From Euborellia annulipes (Eukaryota > Arthropoda > Insecta > Dermaptera > Anisolabididae), in NCBI GenBank assembly GCA_023213315.1, contig JAKCPI010006182.1, positions 1 through 64,000 on the forward strand: DNA of 64,000 nucleotides. Direction: 5' to 3'. The notes beneath the pieces were generated by a model. The model was not told where the DNA came from and searched no databases. It was given only the letters and a program-made list of their open reading frames with translations. Below, in pieces: positions 1 through 14,100 of the stretch. A program made the position numbers and the translations under genes. Within the stretch, counting starts at the first letter, position 1; each line of letters starts with the position of its first letter.

Positions 1-1935
1 TCCCGACCGGTATCGGAACATTTTTCTGCCGGCCCCCAGCCCTGATTATACCATGGCATTAATAAAATTAATGTTTTTAATATTAATATATTGTTTTAAA
101 AATAGAAACAAGCTTATAAAAACAAGACTTTTTTAAGGATTAAATTCAAATATTTAATTATGATAAATTGTTATTAAGCTTTTTATTCTCAAAGAGATTT
201 ATTATTTCAGAATAGTGAAATTTAGCAATACCCTTTTAAAAGAGACGAAAACAGAATGAGCTAGATTATTCTTAAAATAATAAATACTTCGTGTTTATCT
301 AATTTCAAGAGAAATGAAAGATCAGATTGGTTTAAGTATTCCTTTTGATCTTTAAAGTATCTTACTAACTTAAAAAAAAGTCTCGTATACTTTTATCTCT
401 GTTTATTTTTAACTTGGCATTAAAAAAAAAGAAATTATTTCATTTACGTTTAGGTTTATTAAACTTTGTTAATAAGAAAAAATATTAACAAAGTAAAAAT
501 AAAGACATCTAATGGGAGAGGGAGTTGTGCCGGCACAACATAAAATGGCTATAGAGAGAAACAGGAACTCTTTCTGCTACGATATGTGGGAACCCACCAT
601 CTATTCTTGGGTGAGAGGCCAGAAACACACAGGAACAGACATTCTGTCTGATATGATATGTCTGAACCCGGTAGGTCTGTTCCTGTAGGTCTCTCCAGCC
701 TTTCAGACACATTTCGAAAAACGGGATCTAAAAATTTAGTCGCTACGATTTCATTTAAGACTAGGTTCATAAGAGTGATTTTTTACTGCCTTAAACCCTC
801 TTCCATTTCCCGTTCACTCATAAATAGGGAAAAATATAAAAATTGTGTTAGAGCTAAAATTTTATTAAAATACTAGATTTAGGTCTCGAACCTCTTTATA
901 ACATAGGCCTACATGATTTAAAAAATAAGTTCTTATAATTAGGCTATAAATAAATAAATATTTTCTAATATTTTAATAGTGTATAATCCTGGAAAGTTTT
1001 AGTTTTTGTTGTGGCAGATTGAAATCTAAAAAAATATAAATAAGAATATAAATTTTGTGTTATTAATTTTGAGTTTTATTTTAAAAACTTAATCAAGGAT
1101 TATAAAAATTCTGAATTGTAAAAACGTGAATTAAATAAATGTACGCTCAAGGAAACAGAGATGCTCGATTTTTTTTGTTTTGCTCCAATCGATTTTCATA
1201 CATTAAAAAAAGTCACGATCTGCCCTGACAAAAAGTTCTTAATGCAATTTTTAAATAGCAGAGAAAAAAGGAAAAAAGATTATTTTAACAAAATAAAATT
1301 TTATAAACTAATAAAAGATCAAATAATTCATAATAAACAATTCATTCAATGCATGGTCGTTTTTAATGAATTTCTAAAAAAAAAAGTTGATACAATATCA
1401 AATTAAAGATATAATTTCCAATTTCTATTAGAGAATTTGACCAGTTAACTAATCCCCTAAGGAAAATAGATATCATAAGGCCTGCAATGCAAGTGGTCAA
1501 GTTTGAAACTAAGGTGCTATGGAAAACAAAATATATCTCAACACAAAAAATCTGGTGTGCCAGCACGGTGTACAACTTTCTCTTATCGAAGGTTAAGAGA
1601 AAGTTGTGTGCTGTGCGCCAGTTACACCAGATTTTTTGGAATTGGAAAGAGAGAACCAAAGTCAAAGAGATGCTTCCAAACTATAAATAGTTCAGGTATC
1701 AACAATAGAATATAAACAAGAGAATAATATAATAATTTATTTTGATTATATTGGATTAACTGAAATAGGCGAAAAATGAAGGCATCTCCGGTATTTGAAC
1801 CACACATTTGCTGATCTAGTATCTAATGTACATGTACAAGCTGTATCTACTTTCAGCTAAATATTAATTATATGTTCAAGACAAGCTTCTTATATTACAT
1901 ACAGTTTATTATTTATTAATTTATTTTGATTTTAG
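1..1935. other. Intron upstream of the first visible transglutaminase exon
   Basis: No exon with family similarity is visible here, so it is read as intron sequence. A slightly GC-richer block at 550-770 has short open frames on both strands but no recognisable protein. A decayed minus-strand copy of the TTCG-hairpin repeat fills about 1494-1641. Confidence 0.6.
1494..1641 (-). repeat. TTCG-hairpin repeat, copy 1
   Basis: Minus-strand copy of the family seen best at 21895 and 22486. It has the TCTGGTGTAACTGGCG-type arm, a stem AACTTTCTCTTA with loop region CTTCGATA, the return arm ending CACACCAGA, and the tail TTTTGTGTTGAGATATATTT. The tail continues as TTTCCATAGCACCTTAGTTT. The loop has lost the exact C(TTCG)G closure. 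Confidence 0.8.
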
Positions 1936-2122
1936 GTGAACAGCAATGACGAGAGCCTGAAGGAAATGGGTGTTTTAACGGGACGATGGGACGGAGAATA
2001 TTCCGATGGAACAGCACCTGGAGCTTGGACAGGTTCTGTGCCTATTTTGGAAGAGTATTATAATACAGGCAAGGAAGTGAAATATGGACAGTGCTGGGTA
2101 TTCGCAGGAGTCGTCACTACAA
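1936..2122 (+). CDS. Transglutaminase exon a: active-site Cys
   Basis: The exon follows a T-rich tract and TTTTAG and ends before GTAATT, leaving one base of a split codon (phase 1). It begins VNSNDESL, matching the VNSND block that precedes the core in other transglutaminases. The catalytic Cys codon is TGC at 2092-2094 in YGQCWVFAG. Trp18 and WTGSV are also here. The frame stays open past the donor to about 2244 but loses all family similarity there, which supports the splice at 2122. Confidence 0.93.
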
Positions 2123-5100
2123 GTAATTCTACATCTCATATATTTTTAGAACTTAAAGTCACAAACTCAAAAATACAAGCTTTGAATTGGAAATTGAGAT
2201 ATTCTATTATCCGGATTAATAGGGAAATTGGGCCGGATAATTAAATACAAATTCAAAATTCAAATAATAAAAGATATTTATTGTAGTTTGCAGAGCTCTG
2301 GGTATCCCATCTCGAGTTGTGACTAATTTGGTGAGCGCACATGACGCCAACTCCTCCCTCACTGTCGATCGATATTTTGATGAGAATAATGAAGAATTGG
2401 ACTACGACCCTAATAATGATTGGTATGATAAGGATTCGATTTGGAACTATCACGTTTGGAACGATGTCTGGATGATGAGACCGGATCTTCCCAGGGGATA
2501 CGGAGGCTGGCAGGCTATTGATGCCACTCCTCAAGAGACCAGCGACGGTAGGCAATCAATGACTATATAAACCGATTAGTCTTCATTAGAAATTTAACAC
2601 TAGATTGACAGATGTTTAAATATCTACGCTTCAATTAGAGCTAATTTTATTTAAGTTAATGGATCCTAAAAAAATTAAAAAAAGTTTACTTTGAAGTTAG
2701 GTTAGGATTCGCTAATAGAATCGCTTGGGGTAAGATTTAATTAAGTCAGCGTTTCTCAACCTGTGGTCTCTTTGGGGGGCAATAGAAAAAAATAAAATAA
2801 AATTAATCTACTCAAAATTAATTTGCAATTAATTCAATTATCAATTTCGGCCGAATTCAAGAACAAAATTTTTGCCTATTTCACGAAATATATACATACA
2901 TCGTATGCGTTTATTTTCCCAAGTGTTCTTCGCACAAGCATGGAACAAAAGTTGTGAGACCGAAGGAGTAGAAATGGCCAAATGTAGTCCTCAAATAGCG
3001 CCAATTTTAACATTCTTTTAACAAATATTATTGATAAAATAAATATAATATTTCAAAACAACCTGCAGGAACCAAGGCCTAGTCCGTTTCGGTACGTTGT
3101 AGGAAGGTTCTTCTTAGAAAAAAAAAATTTAAAACAACAAATTCCTCAAATCACATTTAAAACAACTTTAGCGAACTCTCGACTTTGATCCTAGAGAACT
3201 TAAGCGGAGAGTTCCTGAAAGTTGTTTTTTTTTCTAAGACTTACTGCAAAGAACCGAAACGGACTAGACCAGCAAGTTGTTATATCTTTTTAATATTTGT
3301 TTTAAGAAAGGCCCAAAATAATATTGGAATTATGATGTTAATCATACAAAAGTTATTTAATAATTCAACAAGTTTTTTAAGAGATAAATATTGAGAAGCG
3401 AAAAACACGAAATGCTTTTTTCTTGAAATAGGCAAAATAAACAAAATATATTGTTTAATTAGTGAACTCGGCAGAGGGCTTGCCGAATTCAAGAAATGGG
3501 CAAAATTTTGTCAATTCGGCATATCATCTAAGTATACTTTTATTTCGGGCTTTCATCTTCAGAAAACGAAAATTCGATAGTAGGTACTATTTAATCGAAG
3601 TTATGGGAAGGATTCCTTTACGAGATTAAAAAAATAAAATAAAAAATTACCGGATGAAAAATTTGTTTCCTGGGACGTACACGTATATGTTAGTTAGCAA
3701 TTGCTTGGCTTTTATTATACGGAATAATGGCATGAAAAAAAAACATTATTGATTCCTTAAAGATGTTATAGGATTATTATTATTATTATTTTTTTTTTTT
3801 GGTCACTGGCTAATTCGGAATTATTACGGATTTCAGGTTTATTAATCGAGAACTAATACAAATTTCAAAAGAAAAACTTTTGATATTAGATATTTTTTAT
3901 TTAAAAAAAAGTAAAAGATTTTTTTCTTCTCTCTGAAGGGAATTCCATATTCTTTTTAAATTACGTTAGTATCATTTACAAATATGAAGTTTCGTTTATA
4001 TTGATTCACCTTTTAGAGATGTTAAAAAGACAGGAAAAAAATAAAGAAAAGAGAGACAAACAATTTAGAAAAATATCTAAAATGACATGAAATGCTAGAT
4101 GAAAAGTATGCAAGACAAAATTGAAATAAAATGGTGTGAGCAACGCAAAACTTGCTTTTATCTACATGTAGTTTCATTAGTCTGGTAGATAATTAAAAAT
4201 AAAAAGTAATTTTTGTTAAAAAAATTTTCATTCGAAACATTAATTTATAACTCGTACAAATGGAACAAAAATCATTATAGAGGATCAAAAGCACTCTATC
4301 TAAACATTTGGTTGCTGCTTGATAATTAATTTGATATTAGCATATTTGTTTTTTTTTTTAATAAAATAAACTTTTATTTTTAATAAAGTTTGAAATGAGA
4401 TACTGTGTATTTAATTACACAATATTTGTTGATTATGCTATTCTATCTCGTTATTGATTAATAAAGAAATTTGTTTTGTAAAATTTATTGTTAAATGAGT
4501 ATTCCATCTCATTCAGTATTATATTGGATTGTTCGACCTCTAATCTAGAAATGCTGGTTTCAATTCGTGGTTAGAGAGAGCAGAAATGCATAAAATCCAT
4601 TTCCATCCCTCATCTTTCAAATAATTACCATAATTATGTGCATTTTGAAGAAGAAATTTATAAAATAATTAGACTAGTTACCAAACCAACATATTAGTGT
4701 CTAACTGGAGGGCACTTTCTATGCCGGAAGAAAAATAATTAAAAATTTTAATAATAATATAAAGAGAGGGACTGAGCTTAATTTGTGTAGAATTTTTGGC
4801 CTAGTGTTCTAATAATGCATGTATTTATTTCAAATTGCCAGCCAGGAAAAAAATTTCTTATTTAATTGCCGACGTTTCGGACGTCAGTCGCGTCATTCTT
4901 CAGGACACTTAGTTGTCAGTAGTCTGTATTTATTTGACAATTAGTTGTCCTGAGGAAAGGCATCGACAATTAAATAAAAATAGATTTTAATTTTTATCTA
5001 GTTTTTCTTATCCTATTTTATTATACCTGGTATACCAATTTTCCTGTTAATGCCCCGAATGCTTTAGTTGCTTTTTGTAGCTTTTTATTTTATAAAGGAC

Positions 5101-8100
5101 AACAAAATTAATAATTCTCCAGAAATCAAAAAAAAAAAAATAAATAAATAAAATAATAATGATAATAATATCTAATAATAGATTGAACAAAATCTAAATG
5201 CATATTTTATCAAATGAAAATTACTTTTTAAAAATCAAAACACTCATAAATAATTTTCGATCCCTTGAAGGTTAATAAAAAGAAAAAAAAAAAAATTGAA
5301 AAAAAAAAATATTATAACAATAATTGAGAAAATATCAAATAGGCTACCTTAGGTTTTCATTATAAAAAATAAATTGCTTTTACTTTTTGATATTCCCTTG
5401 ACTTTATATATTTTTTTTTTTATGTAAAAAAGTTTTTATAATATACCCAAATAATAAATTCCATTATTGATTAAAGTTCAGTTACTTATACTAGAGATGG
5501 GAAAAGTATTAAAGGGGAAAAAATCTTCAAAAGATAAAATATAGAATTTTTATCCTCAAATTGAGTATAAATGATTAATGGCCTCCATTTAGCTAAGAGA
5601 AATTTAATTAAATTTGAATTTAATGACAGTTTTAATTTAATTAGGCCTACCTAATTTTTGGTTACAAAAAATAAATGGACATATTAAGTGTCTAATGTAA
5701 TTTTGTTTAACTAGATTTATTCAAGATCGGAGAGATTGTTGATTAATTACAAATCTAAGAAATAAAGACGCCTGATATTTAGGCAACACAAAGAACAAAT
5801 TATTTCTAAACGAGATTCCCTAAAAATTGAAACAAAAAACTCTTATTAATTACAAGTGGAAAAGCCCGCCTTCGGCAGGCATGCTTCATATTTATTTTTG
5901 CTCACTATTTGGAAATTTTAAATTTCCCTCTTTGACTCAACTTCCTTGTATTCTGGCCAATCAGCGCCCTGATAAGCACGTACACCCAGGGACAGAAAAT
6001 CAGCCGCTAGCGCTTTATATTATAGTATGAAGTATGATCATGATAATATTTTGCATACGACTAAAAGAGATATTTCTTGATATATTTTTTGAAACGATAT
6101 TAATGAAATTTTACAATATTTTAGACAATAAATCTTTAAAATCCAATTGGTAGTGAAAATAAACAAAATATAAAGAAAGTAAAAATTCGTCGACAATTTA
6201 GTAGATTTCAATTCCCTTGTGTCAATTGCTAGTGGGAACCCCCCCCCCCCCCCCCCCTCAATAATAATTAAATAATTTTTTTTTAAAGAATTTTAAAATC
6301 CAGCAACTAAAACTCTTAAAAGAATCTAGGATCCTTTTAAGAGATTTAGTTACTGGATTAAAACCACTGGTTTAAAATAAACGGTTTTAACCGTCTTGGT
6401 TTTATTCCAATTTTGACCAGTGGTTTTTATTAAGTGACCATTTGCTCGACTTCAATTCCACACTGTGTGAGGGTTTTTAAAAATTAAGGTCCGCTGTTAA
6501 ATGGGATATTTAAAAAAAAAATTGATTTCACGGGTTCTTATGTGTTATCGGAAATTAAATTTATTCAAACGCAAAATATCTGGTGTGACTGGTCGCACAA
6601 CACACAACTTTCTCTTACAGTCACTTATTGAAAGTTGTATTCTGAGCTGTGCATGTCACACAAGATTTTTTTTGTAGGAATATATTTAGTTTCCGATAAC
6701 AAATAAGCACCTTTGAAATGTTATTTATAATCAAGCAGAGCAATAAAATTTCGTTAACATGACAACAATTTTTCTTATTCATGGGACACAAGAGTCAAAA
6801 ATGTTTATTTTCTCATTTCGGGAGGGTCCCTGGTACCTAACTTAAATGTAAAATTTCAACCTCGTATTTGTATCAATATTAATTGCATAAATTTGAAAAA
6901 AAAAAAAATTGTCGTTAAAACCAATTTTGGACGGCTTTAACCACGTTTGACCAGTGTCCTGATCAAAATCTAAAAAAGTGTTTTTTTTAACAACTCAGAT
7001 CCAAAATAATCACGATCCTGAATAAATTGACAATTCAAATTAAAAATATAAACAATATATAACTCGATAGCTAAGAAGATGGTTAATTATAATTAATTAA
7101 TCTTTCTATTTATTATTATTATTTTTATTTTTTTATTATAATAAATCTCAATATTATTAAGCCAAGTTTTCTCATACATTAAGTTCAAAATTTAATAGCA
7201 CCGAATAATAAATATTTAAACTATGCTTTGTTTCATCTAAGTTTCCCCCTTGGAATTTCCCCCACCAGCAAGATACGCAACAACCATTTTAACTACAGGC
7301 TTGCTTTAATTTCATGCTCACATATTTAACTGAACAAGAGTTTTTATTAATTAGAGATGCTAGGTTATATAACTCATCATCTAAACCAGAATTATTATTC
7401 GTAGATTCTCCAGCGCTATAGGAAAAAATTAATATTTATATGCTCTGGTAGATAAATTCCCCAGGCTGGACAACAACTCTCTTTTCCCAGGTAGGGAATT
7501 TTTGCTAACTCTTGGAAATTAGCACGATTCCCAAAAAATGCGCTTTTTCTCTGCCTAATAACTATCGCCCATTGCTCTCTATTAAAGGATATATTAATAT
7601 TGAACATTTTTCAGACATATAACTCATCCGGGGATATATAAGCTATATTATATAAAATATAAATAAATATTTTTTTTAACAAGTCTTCGGACTTCATTAA
7701 AAAAAAAAAACTAAAAAACTTTTGCCTTTTCCCCCGAATCGCTCTTTTTTTCCCTTTTTACCTCAGGACTAATAATTAATTTCGACTTTGGAGTCGATCG
7801 TCGATGTTTTTCTTTCTAAAGATCTTGTCCTCTTGTTCTCTTTCAATCAAAAATCTTTTTCGATATGCGATATTCTTTCTTCAATATAAAAGTTGTTGCT
7901 TAAATACATGCGATAAATAAATCGATTGTATATAAGAAGTTTTTTCCCTGGCGTAGTCAATTTATTATTTTATTAAAACAAGTCAAAATCTAAACAATAT
8001 TAAGAAATCTTTTCTAGAAGCAACGACCAAATGCGTCTTTTGCCAGGATGATTGAATATTAAACAAAAATAAAAACTTTTTCTCTATACAGACTTTTATA

Positions 8101-11100
8101 TGCACTTGGAAATAACTTTTAGAATAAATTTGTTGGATGTAATAAAAAGAGGATGTCATCAGAGCATACATCTTGCGTTGTGTTTTAATTAATAAGTTTA
8201 AAGCAGAAAAATTAGAAACAGTTTTTTTCTTTCTTTTTTTAATCTTGAAAAGAAATTAAAATGACTTGAAAATATAATTAAATCAATTAGAGATATAAGG
8301 AATTAGTTGGTTAAGAAATATTTTAAAAAGTTGAGCAACTTTAGAAGAAAAGGGTTACGCTGAGTGGAGTGGAGTCTAAATGAATTTTCAGAAGCTTTGG
8401 AATCTTTTTCCACCACTATTACCAAGAAGGGATAATTTAGTTTAATTTTTTTTAAATAATATAGCTACGAAATGGAAGGGCGACAATTAAAAAGGAGGGA
8501 AAAATCTATCAATTTACTTGAATAATCAGAATCTCTTTAATTATCGGTACTAACTTCAAAGAAAAGAAAAATAAATTATTTTAAAAAAAGTAGAAAGTTA
8601 ACTTGGTTGTCTAATTTTTGAAAATTCTGTTCCATGAAATTTGGTCGGCAAACGTAATAATTATTATGGTTGAATTTCAAGATTTCCAGTGAAAGCTGAG
8701 ATCATTTGTACCGCCCCCTGAGAGATCCACTAATATTATATAATATACAGGGGGGGGAACGATAATTTGCGGGGCTCTGGCCTAATACTAATTGGGGGCC
8801 CTCAAATAGAGACAAAATAAATTTTAATAAAAAGAGTTCAAAGAAAGTTGTGTTCACACTAGATTTTTTGTGTTGAGATAAATTTAATTTCCAATAGTAC
8901 ATCAGAACCCTTGAAGTTACTTTTATAATTAGAGGTTATACTAAATAAAAAAAAACTTTTATAATTAATTAACCCCCTGAGATGTTTATTTATATTAATA
9001 TTTTGTTACAATAGCAACCATTTGTCCTATTCTTTTATATGAGGCACAAAAGTATGCTTCACTCACTTTTTGGGGGGATATGAGAATATAAATTTCTGAA
9101 TTTTATTCAAAATCGTTTGAGCCGATTTTGATAAAATCAAAAAAACTGAAAAAGTGCATCAGCCTCGAAAAAAACTCTATACGGTGGCTGGAGGCTCTTT
9201 ATAGCCCGGGGCCCTGGACTGCAGCCCTTAAAGTCCATATATAGATCCGGCCCTGATTATATATAATACAGGAAACAAAAACGATTTTATTAAAAAGAAT
9301 AAAATAATTGTTTGCTTAAAATTGGTGAATAGCAAAATATACAAACGTGGGCGGCGATCATTGAAAGTTATAATAACAATAATACAAAATTAAATATTAA
9401 TATAAGAGGTCAAGCTTTTATATTTCGTCATAAATATTAAACAAATTATATACTATATGTCACTGTTTTTTTAATACCTACTACTAATTGACTTGGGATA
9501 AGATGAATTATAAAAATCAATCAACCTTTTAGGTAGGCAACTGCCCTGGCTAGATTTAAAAATAAAATGATCTCATTAATAAATTAAAATATCACAATCA
9601 ATCTAAAAATAAAGAATTTCAGATAATAAATGGAAAATTAAAAAAAATAAAAGAGAAGAGTTTAAATGGAAAATTTTAATTCAATCCTTTAAAAGGCTGT
9701 CCTACCTTATTCATCAAATAAATCTCTGAATTAAAGCATTTGCACGATAGGATCGTTAATGAAATAACTTTAGAGACTATTCGAACGTTTTGATAAATTA
9801 TACAATCGTACGAAAACTATATATCTGAAGCATTATTGGTCCCAATCAATTTCCAAAGCCACTAATGATCGTTTCCAAAGCCGATTATATAAAGAGAATT
9901 TTGATGAAAGCCAAAGTTATTGCACTAACGTTAATAGATTTAGTAATGACCAATTAAAAGCTAGCTATGTCGTTTGTGATTAGATCATAAAAGAAAAGGA
10001 GAGAAGGTTTAAAAAAAGTAAAATAAATAAATCTCAAGTGGGATTTAGGCTAATCATTTGGTTTGTGTACTAATTCACAGGTCTCTATCAGTGCGGACCT
10101 GCGTCCCTTGAGGCTATCAAGTGCGGCGCTGTAGGCTTCAATTACGACGTAAGCTTCATGCTCGCTTCTGTCAACGCAGATTTGATCCGTTGGAAAGAGG
10201 ACCCCAAATGCGATTTGGGATTTAGCAAAATCGATTGCAACACTTACCAGTAAGTGTACACAAGTCTTCGAAATACTATAGTTGCGATAAGTCCAAAGTT
10301 TGAAGGTACCACCCAAAAACAATGAAAAAATTGTTCAAAATTACGAGCAATTTTTTGATATTGAAAAATGAAACAAATAAAAATATGGTATCTAGCTGAC
10401 CCGGGAAGAAGACCGTTCAGAGTTTGGGCCTATTAATTCAAAGTTTGGAGGGAAAGTGGTGTAGGTTTATAATTATTTATTATTTATAAGTAAAATAATT
10501 TAATATATGTAACTTAGCGAAGGCTTACATTTTACTTTTACCTATTAATTCAACCCCGAGGACGCAGTTAAAATTTTTTGACCTTTATTATTACACTATT
10601 TTCAGAGCAAACAGCCTGACTTCCTAAGTGAAAATTTCTCCAAAATAAGCCTAAGCTGTTTGCTATACTGATTAATCGACAATACGGTTTAGTGAAGTAA
10701 AGGGGGTTAGTTGACTTAACCGAATAATGGGCACATCCTAATAATTTCCTAATGGTGATAATATTTAGCTAGATGGAGTTTGAATGAAAATGTTAAGTGA
10801 AAATATGCTTAAAATACAAAAATAGTTAATTATAATTGCAATGATATTATGCAAGATTTATTATAAAAAAATTAAGAATATTTTTGTTGTAAAATTCCAA
10901 ATATTAAGACTTTTAGTTTATTTCGAAATATTTTAATAGAATTTAGGTTCAGAAAAGTTATCAAGTTATTTTTTTATTTTTTCCTACATTTGTTGCCACT
11001 CTTAACAATAAAAAGCAAGCATATGGATAAACGAGATGACAAATTTGTCCTGTTTATAATTTTAAAAATCTGGTGTGACTGGCGCAGAGCACACAACTTT

Positions 11101-14100
11101 CTTTTACCCTTCGGTAAGAGAAAGTTGTACACCGTGCTGGTCACACCAGATTTTTGTGTCCAGATATATTTAGTTTTCCATAACACCTTAATTTCAAACT
11201 TGATCAATTGCATTTCATAAGTAAAAAGTAAAAAGGTCAATTGATTCAAAATTTCCATAGGCTCTGTGTATTTTAAATATTGATTGATTGAAATAAACTA
11301 CAGTTATTTTTCAAAATTTTTAATCTCATATTTGGATATTTTATACACAATAGAGAATCCTAAATATATACAAAACTTTATAAGAATTGAAAAAAAATTT
11401 TTTTAATGTGTAAAAAAGTTCTAAAGGGGGACATCCTTTCGAATCGAAATATGCAAATCCCCATAGGGATTTAACATTGACTCTATGGAAAGAAGAAGCG
11501 GAAAGTGAATTTGAAAAATATGAAATCTTTCCTATGAAGTTCAAGAATAAAGTGTGCTTCAAAAGATTTCAAGGGCAAAATGAGAATATTCATTTTAAAG
11601 AGCATCTAAAAATAATTGATTTTTGAATTTTAATCAAAATCGTTGGAGCGAATTTTGAGAAAATTTAAAACACTGAAAAAGTACATCAGTAAAGTACTTT
11701 CTGACCGATTTTGTTCAAAAGCTTATTTTGATTGTTCGGGAAGGTATCTAACTGAAATATAAAATTTAAATCCCGTATCTTAAGTCCTTCATGCTAAAAA
11801 TCGTTACATACACACAGACCAATTTGCGGGACCCACTTTTTTGGACTCAGGGGACCTCAAAACATGTATATCCATCAAAATCTCGACATCGAATTTTTGG
11901 CATGATCGCAATACTTTCTCTATATATTACATATATAGGGTAGCGGAAAGTAAAAAGGGATAGTGGCAGTAGGGGAATTAATTTGAATGCTCTTTAACTG
12001 TCCCCCTCGATCTCATCCCCTACAAGGGAGCTTATGTATCACATCTGGTCTCAATATCCTGTTTAGTCATCAGATACATGCGATATACTACTCAAGGGCC
12101 ATCAAGGGGTAGATTTCCTTCTTAGCAGTTGATTTTTAAAAAGAAATTTTATTTACGAGAAACTTCAAAGGAAAGATTATTCCTTTTCCTTACAGTTGAA
12201 AATATATACTACAATCATTTTATAAACGACATTATTAATATATGAAGATCTGGAGAGGTTTAGTTTAAAGTGGCCATTCCGAAAGGGAGAACACCCTTTG
12301 ACCTTTAAAGCCATAAGTATTTATTTAGTTGTGAGCTCTGAGTGTCATTCGCAATTTTTATAAAATTTCAGAGGAGTCGCTTAAGCTTTTCTATTTCTGC
12401 GTTTGAGCAATGCAAACAAACATTTGCCCATTAGAGCATATTTTGATTAAATGCCCTATATATAACACTCGTGCCTCTTTCTCTTTTGTTTCAACATTTT
12501 AAATTGAATTTTTAGAATTTAAATCAGTTTTTGAGTGAAGAAAAACATATAGAGAGAAAAAAAGAAGCATCTTGTCATATAGATATAAAATTTTTTTATT
12601 TACTTTATATATCTGATAGGATGTCAGAGGTTAAAGAAAATTGAAAAAATAGCGAAGAAATTTTTTTTTTTTTTGTAAAATAAATAAGTATTAAGTCCCT
12701 ATCCCTTAGAGTAGAAGTAAAGCTATTGCTTCGAGATATGATAAGGGCCAATAATTTAGCCCGATAAAATATATATATTGGATACTATCGAAATAATTTG
12801 ATTATAAAAATGTAATTATAAATAAATAAATAAAAATTTTATGGATTGATTCATTTCACTTAATCATGATATTTTATAAGCTAAGCGGCTTAAGGAGGCA
12901 AAGCTGTTCGCATGTTTTTGCCGATAAGATGGCGTTGGGGGTCTTAAAAAGTTAGCCAAAAAGCCCAACTATTAGGAAAATTTGCCAACAGATGGCAGGA
13001 TGGTAGGGCTAGATTAATCTCATGTATTTGTTTGATTTTCGTTGATCTTTTAATAATGAATAGTTTATATTATTATATATTATTTTTTTTTTATATATTA
13101 TGCCTGCTGTTAGACAAGCTTGCCATCTTTTGCAAGAGTGCTGAACTATTTGGCCGTTAATTTTTAAATAAACAAAAAAATTTATTTTTTAATTAATGAT
13201 CGTTTAATTTAATTATCATAGGTTGGATATTAATGATTTTTACATTTTTAGATTAAAAAAAAAATTAAAATTTTCATAATAGGGCTATAACCTTTTTTGC
13301 TTTTTCTATAAATATAAAAAAAATATTTTTTAATTAATTGTAATTATAATATATCTCTTATGTAAAATGCTCACGAATTTAAATTATTAAAAAAAATAAA
13401 AACTCATAAAAAATACTTTAAAATGCCTCTAGTTTTGGACTAAAAATTCAATGTGCCCTCCTGAAGCCCCTTAACACGGTTAATTTGAAAACATTCTTAC
13501 AGTTTCCCAGGACATAAAATGCCTTTTTTAATTCGACTAGTATTATTAAAATCTTTTTCGTTTTGCTTAAATATTTTTAAAATAGTAAATCTAAATCATG
13601 AAATAAAAAAAGGGATAAAGAATGTATCACAATAATAAAAAGAAATTTTTTTAATTTTTAAAGAAGAAAGTAATAATAAATTTAAAGGAATGAAATTTAA
13701 AATGTTTACCCCAAATGACAGAAAGCCCCTGCATTGGCTGCACTACGTTTTGATTTTTCTATTTAAAAGCAGTTCATTATTTTTATATCGCTCATAAATT
13801 ATCGGGAATCGATCATCCGGGCTTTAAGCCTACGTCCCTGAGGACCCACAACTCAAAATCGACCTTAGGGCCTCTCAAATCTGTCACACGTGCAAATATA
13901 TTGTACAATCATATAACGGGCTACACTTTTAAAAGAAAAATTTTGCTAAGAGATCCTTTAAAAAAATATATTATAGTTCAAAGGGTTATTTAAAATGGTG
14001 GTATTTAGTTACTAAATTAATAGATGATTTGAATTTTGAAGATAAATCTCAGTATTACCCTCGTTAAAATTTTGTAAAATGATAATTAAGGTTGAATTAT

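Larger units (their letters stand above)
2548..10080. other. Large transglutaminase intron (7.5 kb) with repeats
   Basis: I see no exon here. It holds a decayed foldback (about 2840-3530), a pair of hammerhead-like motifs (4866-4972), a poly-C tract (6241-6257), two small hairpins (6296-6428), a TTCG-hairpin copy (6579-6721) and fragments of the same repeat near 8830-9190. About 7000-8700 shows only AT-rich sequence. Confidence 0.7.

Noticed and set aside
549..770. Open frames on both strands at the left end
   Set aside because: The peptide on the minus strand looks less random than most, but I know no homolog and it does not fit transglutaminase N-terminal exons or phases.
1987..2244. Unspliced extension of the first transglutaminase exon
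   Set aside because: Similarity stops at the GTAATT donor and resumes at 2287 in the matching phase, so the open frame past 2122 is intronic.
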